From positions 62,001 through 126,000 of the forward strand of contig JAVBKY010000002.1 in the NCBI GenBank assembly GCA_031553765.1: a stretch of 64,000 bases of DNA, written 5' to 3'. Source of the stretch: JAITMY01 sp031553765 (GTDB taxonomy: Bacteria > Bacteroidota > Bacteroidia > Bacteroidales > UBA932). Below the pieces are notes generated by a model. That model was not told the origin of the DNA and ran no database searches. It worked only from the letters and a program-made list of their open reading frames with translations. The position numbers and the translations under genes were made by a program. Shown here piece by piece: positions 26,799 through 35,818 of the stretch; within the stretch, counting starts at the first letter, position 1; the number at the start of each line of letters is the position of its first letter.

Positions 26799-28112
26799 CT
26801 ACTCTAACTCAACACCGTTTACCTTCACATTTTTCAACTCCAAGTTATTAATTAACTCTTTTCGAAGGTTATGCTTCAAGGCATTCACGTTTATGTTCTC
26901 AAACGTGAAATCGGCCAGCTTATACTGTTCTTTACCATCCTCTACATTAAAAAATGTTTGACACTCCAAATCAATATTGCGCATGGTAACATTGCTGGAG
27001 TACGATACCGGAATATCTTTTCTGTCTTTCAAATCAAAAAATTGTGTCCACGGCTTTACAAAAAGGAAGCTGCGCGCATCACCTTTTATATCTTCTACCG
27101 TTATATACTCGTACTTTTGAGGAGTATCGGGGCGCATTTTCAGCCACAACAGCCTATCGGCATTTCGCACCGTACAGCGCCTTAACATAATATTGCGATT
27201 ATGTATAGATTCGCTACCACACGTAAGCACTCCATGACAAAAACCGTACTCGCAATCTTCAATAATAATATTGGAGTTACCGCCATTCTCCGGTGCTTGA
27301 TCAGCCCATGGGCCTTTTCCACCTTTGAGCGCCACGGCATCATCATTTACCGATATGTAGCAATCCTTTATTAGGAAGTTATGACACGCATCAATATCAA
27401 CACCATCACTGCTGGGTGCCTTTACAGGCTCAGCGGGCGAGTAAATGTGCAGCTTAAGCATTTTCACATTACTACAGCGATAGAAATGCGTTGTCCAAAA
27501 GGGAGAGTTAATAATGTTGATACCGGATATTTGCACATCATTACTATTCGACACGTAAAGCAAGCGGGGGCGTAGTTCCTCCATATTGGTGCACTTTGGG
27601 TTAACTGTTCGACGTTTCCAAAATGATTTCCAATAGCGCAAGCCGTTACCGTTAAGCGTACCACTACCCGAAATGGTAAAACCATCAACCTTATCAGCAT
27701 TAACCAAGGCGGGAAAATATTTCACGGTTTGTCCCTCTATGCGAGTTTCTACCACCGGAAAGTCACCTATATCATCTGAGCCTTTCAGTACAGCTCCTTG
27801 TTCAAGATATAAGTGTGTTTTTGGCTTAAAAAATAGCGATGCGCTTAAGAACGTACCTTTGGGCACGATGATCACCCCACCGCCATTTTGCGCTGCCAAA
27901 TCTATCACCGATTGAATACGCTGAGTTTGCACCACGGTACTATCGTTTACCACGTTGTGGTCAGTTATACGATAGTGTTTACCCAACTTTTTAATGTTGG
28001 TTAGAGTATTTTTAGCAAACCATTCCGGAATTGGAGTTCCATCAGGAAACAACTCCTGAGCCATAGCACCCATTCCAACCAACATGCACAAACAACACAG
28101 TACCCTTTTCAT
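26799..28112 (-). CDS. GH28 family glycosidase
   Basis: 437 residues from the ATG at 28112; an in-frame TTG two codons earlier is less likely because the signal peptide MKRVLCCLCMLVGMGAMAQ starts at this ATG. The GH28 helix carries PSSDGVD, VNDDAVAL and FCHGVLTCGSES, the last retaining the His missing from the GH28 at 17447, plus WLKMRPD. An insertion of Gly/Asn-rich sequence (WADQAPENGGNS) follows the DD motif. The shape resembles rhamnogalacturonan- or galacturonan-active exo-enzymes. It is one of three GH28 genes in the operon that are only distantly alike, which suggests different linkages. Confidence 0.88.
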   Translation of the reverse strand: MKRVLCCLCMLVGMGAMAQELFPDGTPIPEWFAKNTLTNIKKLGKHYRITDHNVVNDSTVVQTQRIQSVIDLAAQNGGGVIIVPKGTFLSASLFFKPKTHLYLEQGAVLKGSDDIGDFPVVETRIEGQTVKYFPALVNADKVDGFTISGSGTLNGNGLRYWKSFWKRRTVNPKCTNMEELRPRLLYVSNSNDVQISGINIINSPFWTTHFYRCSNVKMLKLHIYSPAEPVKAPSSDGVDIDACHNFLIKDCYISVNDDAVALKGGKGPWADQAPENGGNSNIIIEDCEYGFCHGVLTCGSESIHNRNIMLRRCTVRNADRLLWLKMRPDTPQKYEYITVEDIKGDARSFLFVKPWTQFFDLKDRKDIPVSYSSNVTMRNIDLECQTFFNVEDGKEQYKLADFTFENINVNALKHNLRKELINNLELKNVKVNGVELE

Positions 28113-28156
28113 ATTCAAAATTTAATCGATTTAACAATCTACTTTCTTGTTCTATA

Positions 28157-31030
28157 TTATCTTACACCGACCTTTAGCTCATCCGGCACATCTGTAGCGT
28201 ACATGTTTATACGCTCACCCGATTTGCGATAAATATCTTTGACCACCTCCGCATCTACCGTGTATTGCGGTCGGAATTTATTTGACTGCATATACTCTAC
28301 AATGGAGGCATAGAGTTGCTTTGCCACTGGACGACTCTCCCAATCTCTCTTCAAGTCGGCGCTACACACCATAAGTTTTCCGTTAAGTACGTTTACCTCA
28401 AACAGCATACCTATTTTACGGTTGATAAACCACGTATCAATGCTTTGTATTAGTGGCTGAAAACCTGCAGGAAAACCCGTCAGCTGCATTACCTGAGCCT
28501 GATTGACCAACTCCCACCACTGTAAATTGCTATGGTACTCCGTAGGGAAGTTGGCAAATACGGGATGGTAAGGATTCACCAAAATTCCCGTAGTGTGCGG
28601 TGGTCGCATTTTGAACCACGAGGTATTCCAAAATACCGGCAACAGATTTTGCACTATATCTTTCCCGTACTCCACTTTACCATTAGCATGCAACAGCACC
28701 TTACCACCAGCCTTTAGCTGCTCAATGGCTTTACTATCGAGACTATCCGTTTCGTATATCCCCTGTGCATTTACAGCTTGTTGTGCAGGGTAAACAAACA
28801 CATCCCAATCATTGGCATACTCCGTTCCATCAATGGCAACTTCAAGGTTAAGTTCACTTGCCTTATCCACTCCTGCCAAGGGTATTTCAATTTTTCCTAC
28901 GGTAAAACAATTTCCAATGGGTATATCTGCTTTTCCAAAACGCCCAGAGGCATACCTCTTACCCAACTTATCTTTCAACACCCATTTTACATCAGCGCCT
29001 TTCAGCTCCTTGGCACCGAAGTGCGCCACTTCAACATCGGCTACAAGCGTATCGCCACTACGGTACACAAATCTATCGGTGCGAATAAGAGGTACTGTTT
29101 CGCTGCAAAAGCGGCGGAATTGCTCCCCATTGATATAGCCTTTTTCATCCCAAAAAACATCAAGCACGCCTACCAATGCTGTTCCTTGTCCCGAATAATC
29201 GTTAAGCGATAGCAGCTGAAAACCCGCATAGCCGGGGGTACGCAACGTTTTTTCAATTTCATGCTTATAGCATAGGGCTTGCAGGTTCCCCGAGGCCATC
29301 ATAAACTTTTGTCCCAGCTCCGCCATATCATGGTCGGCTAAATCTTCACGAAAGAGTTCAAAGTTCTTCGCCTTATTAACGCCTGTATATTTATCAACTT
29401 CATTGAAGTTGGGAAAAGCGCACCACTGCCCTGTTTCGTGCGACACGTAGGGTTGCTTTACCGTATCAATACGTCCGCGGTAATCGGAGCGACTCTCAGG
29501 GTACTCACCCCACGCCAAGCCACGCGCACCGGCTTTGACGTGATACTGGTTGCGTGGTTGCCAAGCCCAACTACCACCAACCGAGGCACCGGTGTACACC
29601 CTGCGCGAATCAGTTTTTTTCCAGTAGTCAACAAAGTTGCTTACCCATGGCACCCAGCGTCCGGCAGGTTCATTGCCGCAGGCCAGCATACAGTATGAGG
29701 CATAGCTACCATATGCCTTGGTCAGACGCTGCGTTTCAAGCATTAAGTAGGTATCTATAGGGCGACCGCTACCCAATGAGGAACCATGATTGGGCCAGCT
29801 GGGACCTTCGGCTTGAAGATAGATACCAACTAAATCTGCCGCTTCAAATGCAGCCTCGGGAGGACAAAAGGAGTGAAAACGCATGTGGTTCAACCCGTAA
29901 TTTTTGCATACGCGAAAAACTCTTTCCCACGATGCCACATCCATAGGCGCGTAGCCTGTAAGCGGGAAGCAGCAATTTTCTACCGTGCCGCGCAGCATAG
30001 TTTTACGCCCGTTGACATAAAAATACTTTCCGTTGATAGCAAATTCGCGCATACCAAACTGAGCGATTTTTGCAGCAACCGCTCCCGTGGATGTAACAAG
30101 TTCTGCTCGTAACCTGTAAAGCGCAGGAGAAAATTCATCCCACGTAAGCATGTCATCACCCATATCCATCACCACCTCAACAGTTGTAGTATCCTTTACT
30201 ACAAAAGAATTAACGGACGATATTACCTCATGGGCTTTATCGGTATTAAAGGCTGTGGCAACAAGATTTACTTTTCCCTTTTGCTCCTTTGGCAAAGTGT
30301 TAATTATTGTAATTTTCACCTTGGCTTTTTTAGCAGCAACATCGGGGTACACCTGAACGTCATCAAAGAAAACTTTACTACCCGCTGCAAGATAAATATC
30401 GCCCACAATGCCATTCCAGTTACCCTGCGTTTGGTCGGTAATGCTGTGCGAATCTTTACCTACCTTGATAGTTTTGGTAGTATTATCAATGGCAACTGTA
30501 ACCGTATTCTTTGCTCCATGATTTACAAACGTCGTAATATCATACTCATGGGGTACACAGTGGCTCATGTACCCTCCTACTTTTTTTCCGTTTACCCATA
30601 CTACGGTTTCTATGTGCGGACGCTCCATGTATAATACTACGCGCTTATTTTTCCACGTAGCGGGTACTTGCACATCCTTTTGGTACCAAGCCCAACCTAT
30701 ATAGTGCTTAGCGGGCGTAAGAAAAAACGGAATTTTTAAGTTATCGGCTGTGCGATACTTTGCCAAACGAGGATTGAAGAAAAATGAACTGTCGTAGATG
30801 CTACCTTCCCACTTTGTGGTCAACGTTACATCGTCGCCCTTCAGGTTTTCGGCCATGGAACCGGGAAGCACAATATCGTCTGTAAGCACCTTATTAAACC
30901 AAGCCTGCTCCTGCCCCACGCCCATGCGGTCAATAGCAAAGCGCCATGTGCCGCTCAGGTCAATTTTATCATGCGCCCACGCGGTGCACACCAGGACTAC
31001 CAAAAAAGTTAACAGTATATATTTCTTCAT
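28157..31030 (-). CDS. GH2 family glycosidase, long form
   Basis: 957 residues, signal peptide ending TAWAH. The order is sugar-binding jelly-roll (LSGTWRFAID, WVNGKKVGGY), Ig-like domain (about 220-330), TIM barrel with acid/base Glu454 in ACGNEPAG and nucleophile Glu532 in SHETGQWC, then extra C-terminal domains from about 620, including a GATase-like segment (KLMVCSADLKRDW). The barrel motifs differ from classic LacZ, so the substrate may be a beta-galactoside, beta-glucuronide or beta-galacturonide. GH2 enzymes with this extended tail occur in rhamnogalacturonan loci. It is 13 bases from the second GH2 and was probably translated from the same transcript. Confidence 0.9.
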   Translation of the reverse strand: MKKYILLTFLVVLVCTAWAHDKIDLSGTWRFAIDRMGVGQEQAWFNKVLTDDIVLPGSMAENLKGDDVTLTTKWEGSIYDSSFFFNPRLAKYRTADNLKIPFFLTPAKHYIGWAWYQKDVQVPATWKNKRVVLYMERPHIETVVWVNGKKVGGYMSHCVPHEYDITTFVNHGAKNTVTVAIDNTTKTIKVGKDSHSITDQTQGNWNGIVGDIYLAAGSKVFFDDVQVYPDVAAKKAKVKITIINTLPKEQKGKVNLVATAFNTDKAHEVISSVNSFVVKDTTTVEVVMDMGDDMLTWDEFSPALYRLRAELVTSTGAVAAKIAQFGMREFAINGKYFYVNGRKTMLRGTVENCCFPLTGYAPMDVASWERVFRVCKNYGLNHMRFHSFCPPEAAFEAADLVGIYLQAEGPSWPNHGSSLGSGRPIDTYLMLETQRLTKAYGSYASYCMLACGNEPAGRWVPWVSNFVDYWKKTDSRRVYTGASVGGSWAWQPRNQYHVKAGARGLAWGEYPESRSDYRGRIDTVKQPYVSHETGQWCAFPNFNEVDKYTGVNKAKNFELFREDLADHDMAELGQKFMMASGNLQALCYKHEIEKTLRTPGYAGFQLLSLNDYSGQGTALVGVLDVFWDEKGYINGEQFRRFCSETVPLIRTDRFVYRSGDTLVADVEVAHFGAKELKGADVKWVLKDKLGKRYASGRFGKADIPIGNCFTVGKIEIPLAGVDKASELNLEVAIDGTEYANDWDVFVYPAQQAVNAQGIYETDSLDSKAIEQLKAGGKVLLHANGKVEYGKDIVQNLLPVFWNTSWFKMRPPHTTGILVNPYHPVFANFPTEYHSNLQWWELVNQAQVMQLTGFPAGFQPLIQSIDTWFINRKIGMLFEVNVLNGKLMVCSADLKRDWESRPVAKQLYASIVEYMQSNKFRPQYTVDAEVVKDIYRKSGERINMYATDVPDELKVGVR

Positions 31031-31043
31031 AAAATATACTTTA

Positions 31044-33491
31044 TTACTTCACCAAAATTTCTACTTTAGCCGACCTCAATCCTGCGGATGAAGCCTCCAG
31101 CACAACCACTCCTGCCTGCTCGCCTGCCTGAACTATAGCTGTGAGCTGGCCATTAAACACGTGCATTTGCGGCAGGTGAAACAGCTCCAGATTTGTAGGA
31201 TCACCATTGGCTACTGCCCTAAATTTCCCCGGTCCTGCTGTTGCAAACTTCACCAAATGCTGCGCATTGGGGCACAGGTTTCCGTCCTTATCTACTACGC
31301 GTACATTAACGTATGCAAGGTCTTTACCATCGGCGCTAACTTCATTTCTATCGGGAGTAAGCACCATGTGATGCGGCGTACCCGCAGTACGCACAATCTT
31401 TTCGGCTACAGACTTACCTACCTCATCGTATGCCACTACCTTCACCTCACCCTTTTCATACTTGGTATCCATCCACATCAGGCGGTAGCGGTTTTGCAAC
31501 GTAGAGGTATTTTTTGATTGCTTTCCCTGACTTTTCCCATTAATAAAAAGTTCGGCTGAAGGATAGCTGGTGTACACAAACACAGGAACTACCTTACCCT
31601 CCTGCCCCTCCCAATTCCAGTGAGGAAGCACATGCAGGGTTTGCTCCGTGGTATTCCAAATACTGCGGTACAGGTAGTACCTATCCTTGGGAATGCTTGC
31701 CAAATCTATGACACCAAACATGGAGCTGTGGTTGGGCCATGCGTCGGTATCGTAGGGACTGGGCTCGCCCAAGTAGTCAAAGCCTGTCCACACAAATTGC
31801 CCCAGCTCCCACTCATTATCATCAGCCAAAGCGAAGTCTTCTTCGGGAAGGTTTGACCAAGAGCAATGCTCAACGTCGTATGACGACGACTGGTGATCGG
31901 GATACGTGGCGTTGGCTTTTTTCTCCACAGGCAGCTTATACACTCCACGCGAGCTAACTGTGGATGCCGTTTCAGAACCCAGCACCATGCCTTGCGGCAA
32001 ACGATTATATGCTTCATGATATCGCTTGGTACGGTAGTTCAAACCGGGGATATCAAGTACAGCGGCAAAGCCATTATCAAACGCGCATGGAATTCTATCC
32101 ATGCCGCAGGTTACCGGGCGTGTAGGGTCCTCTCTGTGGCAAATATCCTGTAAGAAAACGGCAACTTTATAGCCATCTTTAACGCACTGCGTAGGAACTT
32201 CGTTACCTATGCTCCACATCACTACGCTGGGGTTGTTGCGAAATTGATGCAGCATATTGAGCATGTCTTTTTCGGCCCACTCGTTAAAGTAGCGGTGGTA
32301 GCCATTATCACATTTAGCCTTATCCCATTCGTCAAAATTCTCTACCATTACCATAAAGCCCACTTCATCGCACAGCGCTATGAGCTCCGGAGCGGGCATA
32401 TTGTGCGTAGTACGCACGGCATCGCAACCCATATCCTTAAGCAGGGTGAGCTGACGACGCAACGCTGCCGTATTTACAGCGGCACCAAGCGGGCCTAAAT
32501 CGTGGTGGTTGCACACGCCTTTAAACTTTCTACTTTCTCCGTTCAGGAAAAATCCTTTTTCGGCAACAAAGCGTATATCGCGAATGCCAAAGCGGGTGGC
32601 ATACTCATCAACTTGTTTGCCTTGCACGTATATTTTAGAAACGGCACGGTACAACACTGGTATTTCGGGCGACCACAACTGCGGTGCATTTACAATAAAA
32701 TTCTGCTCAAGCATGCTGCCGGTGGCTATGCGTCGAGCATCCTTTTTGGTTGACACTACGGTGCCTTCAGCGTTGTAAATAGCGGTTTCTATTTCTACAT
32801 CTTTACCTTGCTCAGCGTTCTGCAGCTTGGTTTGCAACTTTACCGAGGTGTACTCTTTTGATACGTATGGTGCGGTAATGTACGTACCCCAGATTGGAAT
32901 ATGCACCTCACCTGTGACAACAAGACTCACGTTACGATATAATCCTGCCCCGGGATACCATCGTGAGGATTGCGGGCGATTTTCTAAGCGTACCGCGAGC
33001 TGGTTATTTTTACCGTCGGCATTCAAAAAATCGGTAATATCAAAATGGAAGGAGCTATAGCCATAGGGCCAAAATCCAACTTTTTTTCCGTTGATGTAAA
33101 CCTCGGCTTCACTCATAGCACCGTCGAATAAAATGCTTACGCGAGATTTTCCTTCGGGTAACGCGGGCACATCAAATGTGATGCGATACCAACCAACGCC
33201 AACATAAGGCAGCCCTCCGGTACGACCGGTTTTTTGCGATGCTTTGGCTTCAGCATTTTGCACTACGGCCACATTTTGCAAATCGTTTTTCACATCAAAT
33301 GGACCGTAAATAGCCCAGTCATGTGGCACGGTTACGCGCTCCCACTTGCTGTCGTCAAAATTTACTTGAGTAGCATCGGGGATATCGCCCTTGGTAAATT
33401 TCCAGCCCTTATCAAGTTGTGTTACGCTGCGCAGCTGCGCTTGAGAAACAAGCGTAGCAAAGGCAAACAATAAAAACAACAACTTTTTCAT
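31044..33491 (-). CDS. GH2 beta-galactosidase
   Basis: 815 residues, signal peptide ending VSQAQ. It has the standard GH2 layout: sugar-binding domain (VPHDWAIYGPF, VYINGKKVGFWPYGYSSF), Ig-like domain, TIM barrel (GVCNHHDLGPLGAA, acid/base Glu431 in WSIGNEVP, nucleophile Glu507 in VLGSETAS, and FVWTGFDYLGEP), then a C-terminal DUF4982-like and Big-like domain. These motifs are those of Bacteroidetes beta-galactosidases. It should remove beta-linked galactose from the galactan side chains of rhamnogalacturonan I. It is 9 bases from the CE12 gene upstream and 13 from the GH2 downstream. Confidence 0.93.
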   Translation of the reverse strand: MKKLLFLLFAFATLVSQAQLRSVTQLDKGWKFTKGDIPDATQVNFDDSKWERVTVPHDWAIYGPFDVKNDLQNVAVVQNAEAKASQKTGRTGGLPYVGVGWYRITFDVPALPEGKSRVSILFDGAMSEAEVYINGKKVGFWPYGYSSFHFDITDFLNADGKNNQLAVRLENRPQSSRWYPGAGLYRNVSLVVTGEVHIPIWGTYITAPYVSKEYTSVKLQTKLQNAEQGKDVEIETAIYNAEGTVVSTKKDARRIATGSMLEQNFIVNAPQLWSPEIPVLYRAVSKIYVQGKQVDEYATRFGIRDIRFVAEKGFFLNGESRKFKGVCNHHDLGPLGAAVNTAALRRQLTLLKDMGCDAVRTTHNMPAPELIALCDEVGFMVMVENFDEWDKAKCDNGYHRYFNEWAEKDMLNMLHQFRNNPSVVMWSIGNEVPTQCVKDGYKVAVFLQDICHREDPTRPVTCGMDRIPCAFDNGFAAVLDIPGLNYRTKRYHEAYNRLPQGMVLGSETASTVSSRGVYKLPVEKKANATYPDHQSSSYDVEHCSWSNLPEEDFALADDNEWELGQFVWTGFDYLGEPSPYDTDAWPNHSSMFGVIDLASIPKDRYYLYRSIWNTTEQTLHVLPHWNWEGQEGKVVPVFVYTSYPSAELFINGKSQGKQSKNTSTLQNRYRLMWMDTKYEKGEVKVVAYDEVGKSVAEKIVRTAGTPHHMVLTPDRNEVSADGKDLAYVNVRVVDKDGNLCPNAQHLVKFATAGPGKFRAVANGDPTNLELFHLPQMHVFNGQLTAIVQAGEQAGVVVLEASSAGLRSAKVEILVK

Positions 33492-33500
33492 AATTGTGTA

Positions 33501-35507
33501 CTAATTACCATCCGGTTTTTCTACCTCGGTAAATGGACTCAACGGAAGTGAGAATGCTTTTACATCATCGGGGTTAGCCGGATCAAACGGCTTATAATCC
33601 GAACGCAAAAAATGTACAATATCCGTAAGGTTATTTTGCTTTATACCCTCCACGATACACTTTGCCAGCTCGTAGCCGCCGTATGTATTAAAGTGCGTAT
33701 TATCTTCTAAGGCCTTGGTTTGACCGGGGAAGGTGTTTGCGGGATAGTGAGCAAATGCTTTAATAGATGCTTGTGGCCCCCATGCCTCATACAACACTTC
33801 GCTCATTTTAGTCAAATCAATAAGCGGCACGTTTTCGTCGGCAGCCAACTTGCGCACAGCATCGGGGTATTCGCCGTGCGTATCTACCACCTTACCGTTC
33901 TCATCAAAGTTGCGACGGTGCATGGGCGTCACCAGCACGGGCTTCATGCCACGCTTGCGCGCCTCCACTACATACTTGCGCAGGCTTTGCGTGTACGACA
34001 GCCAAGGGCCCTTATCGGCGCCTTTTTGCTTTTCGTCATTATGCCCAAATTCCACAAAAATGTAGTCGCCAGCTTTAGCTTGGGTAAGCAGCTTGTCCAA
34101 GCGTCCGGCAGAAATAAAGGTGTTGGATGCTTCACCTGATTCGGCGTAATTGGCAAATGAAAGACCTTGCCCGAAGAATCGTGTAATCATTTGTCCCCAA
34201 CCGCACCAGGGTTCGTTATCCTGATCAACTACGGTAGAGTTACCACACAGAAAAACGGTGAGCGGCTTCTCGGCTTTGGCTATGCGAATGCCACGCACAC
34301 CGGGGTTTTCGCCGTTGAACTCAAGGGTTAACTTACCATCCCAGTTGAGCTTATTTATCTCACGCGGCTTAAGGCGTACTTGGCGGTCAATGTTAATGCG
34401 CTTATTTCGAATATTGACGGTGAAGGATTGCGTGCTGAACTCGCCTTTTTTTGTTTTTATTTTTTCTAAAAACAAGCGACGCGACTCACCTCGCACGGTT
34501 GTTACTGCTGCCTTTGTGGGATTCCCCAGCTCTACTGTAACATCGTAATCGCCCTCGGGCAGGTCAACGGAGAAAAAAAAGCCTTTGCTGCTTATGCATG
34601 CGCCTTTGGCATCGGCAGGGGGCGCTACTAAGTCAAATCCGAAACCTTGTTCGGCTGTATATAAACTTGATGAGGTTACGGGAGTGCCTTTGGCCTGCGG
34701 ATTGACACCAAACACATACGTGCGGTCGAGCAAATACTGCTTTAAGTCACAACCTTGCATTTGCTGTAGCGCCTCTACTACTGTGAGGGCATTGAGGTTA
34801 GCACCCATCCATGAGGTATGGGTGTGGTCACCCTTAAAAAGCGATGAATCAACCACTGGTTTGCCTATTTTCTCCAACTTATTGGCTACCAGGTTGTTTA
34901 AATCGATAAATTCAACTCCCTCTTCAGTTGCAATCTGACGCGTCCAATCACCGTAAGTGGAGTCGCTGCGAGTAATTGTTCCATCATCCTTGAACATATT
35001 GCGCGGCACCGGCGACACCAAAAATGGGGTTACACCAATAGCCTTAGCCTCACGCACATACCTACGAAGATAGGCACCAAAGGTGTACACCGTTTCGGGT
35101 TTTCCGGTAGCCTCTATTTGTACGGTTTCGGTTACACAGCCATCTACGCCCCTCAACGAACCACGAGCACGATTTTGGTTTAGTGAACCACCATCGTTAT
35201 GCCCAAACTGAATCAGCAGGTAATCACCTGGCTTTAAGACATCAAGCGTTTCTTTCCAAAGCCCCTCGGTAATGAATGTGCGGCTGCTACGTCCACCTCG
35301 AGCACGATTAACTACCTCAATACGAGCCGTATCGAAGCAGGGAGCAATTCTATCACCCCAGCCCCACTGCCCGTTGCGTCCCAGGCCGTCACCATTCTTC
35401 ACGGTAGAATCACCTATTAGCACCAACTTAGGTTTAGAAACCTGCTGATTGGTAAAACCGAGAACCAACAAACAGCTCAACAAAACAAAATACCTCAATT
35501 TTTTCAT
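33501..35507 (-). CDS. Tandem-domain CE12 rhamnogalacturonan acetylesterase
   Basis: 668 residues with a signal peptide (MKKLRYFVLLSCLLVLGF...). Two complete SGNH hydrolase domains flank a beta-sandwich linker (about 280-410). Domain 1: GDST (Ser34), GGRSSRTF, GHND (Asn104) and GDHTH (Asp227/His230). Domain 2: GNST (Ser424), SGEASNTF, GHND (Asn490) and EDNTH (Asp602/His605). Both therefore keep a full catalytic set. CE12 enzymes remove acetyl from rhamnogalacturonan so that lyases and hydrolases can act. It is the first gene after a 311-base gap that contains a hairpin, so it is a likely start of the 14-gene downstream transcription unit. Confidence 0.92.
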   Translation of the reverse strand: MKKLRYFVLLSCLLVLGFTNQQVSKPKLVLIGDSTVKNGDGLGRNGQWGWGDRIAPCFDTARIEVVNRARGGRSSRTFITEGLWKETLDVLKPGDYLLIQFGHNDGGSLNQNRARGSLRGVDGCVTETVQIEATGKPETVYTFGAYLRRYVREAKAIGVTPFLVSPVPRNMFKDDGTITRSDSTYGDWTRQIATEEGVEFIDLNNLVANKLEKIGKPVVDSSLFKGDHTHTSWMGANLNALTVVEALQQMQGCDLKQYLLDRTYVFGVNPQAKGTPVTSSSLYTAEQGFGFDLVAPPADAKGACISSKGFFFSVDLPEGDYDVTVELGNPTKAAVTTVRGESRRLFLEKIKTKKGEFSTQSFTVNIRNKRINIDRQVRLKPREINKLNWDGKLTLEFNGENPGVRGIRIAKAEKPLTVFLCGNSTVVDQDNEPWCGWGQMITRFFGQGLSFANYAESGEASNTFISAGRLDKLLTQAKAGDYIFVEFGHNDEKQKGADKGPWLSYTQSLRKYVVEARKRGMKPVLVTPMHRRNFDENGKVVDTHGEYPDAVRKLAADENVPLIDLTKMSEVLYEAWGPQASIKAFAHYPANTFPGQTKALEDNTHFNTYGGYELAKCIVEGIKQNNLTDIVHFLRSDYKPFDPANPDDVKAFSLPLSPFTEVEKPDGN

Positions 35508-35818
35508 AACAAATTAAAGTCTAATCAATTAGCCAGCAACAGGCCAAGGAATCAGAAGTTTATTCACAAAAAAATCACACTAAACAACTATAAATCAAAA
35601 TATTAAAACAAATAAGGTTGCTACAAAGCAGAACCTCGGAGCAACCTCAAATTTCAGCGTAAGTTGTACGCTCTCAGCACTGCCCCATGCTAACAAAAAT
35701 AGGGGAAACAAGGCTAAATGTTATGTTATTTTGTACGCAAAGCATGGAAAAAACATGCTATAGCCTATACAAATGTTCAGATTTACTTACATTTTTAGCA
35801 TTTTGAAGAAAAGCAATC
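35508..35818. other. 311-base intergenic region before the CE12 gene
   Basis: No gene is seen. It holds the hairpin at 35615-35647 and a smaller AGCATG/CATGCT hairpin at 35741-35759 with an A-rich loop. On the minus strand the box TATAGTTG (35585-35592) lies 16 bases after a TTTG; this is a poor match in both sequence and spacing to a Bacteroidetes promoter. It is the best place for a promoter of the CE12-to-GH28 unit. Confidence 0.5.
35615..35647 (-). terminator. Intrinsic terminator-like hairpin after the MG2 gene
   Basis: Arms AGGTTGCT and AGCAACCT are perfect complements (35615-35622 and 35640-35647) with a 17-base loop. On the minus strand a T-rich stretch (TTATTTGTTTT) follows. It lies 171 bases past the stop of the MG2-type gene and 108 bases before the CE12 start. 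Confidence 0.55.
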
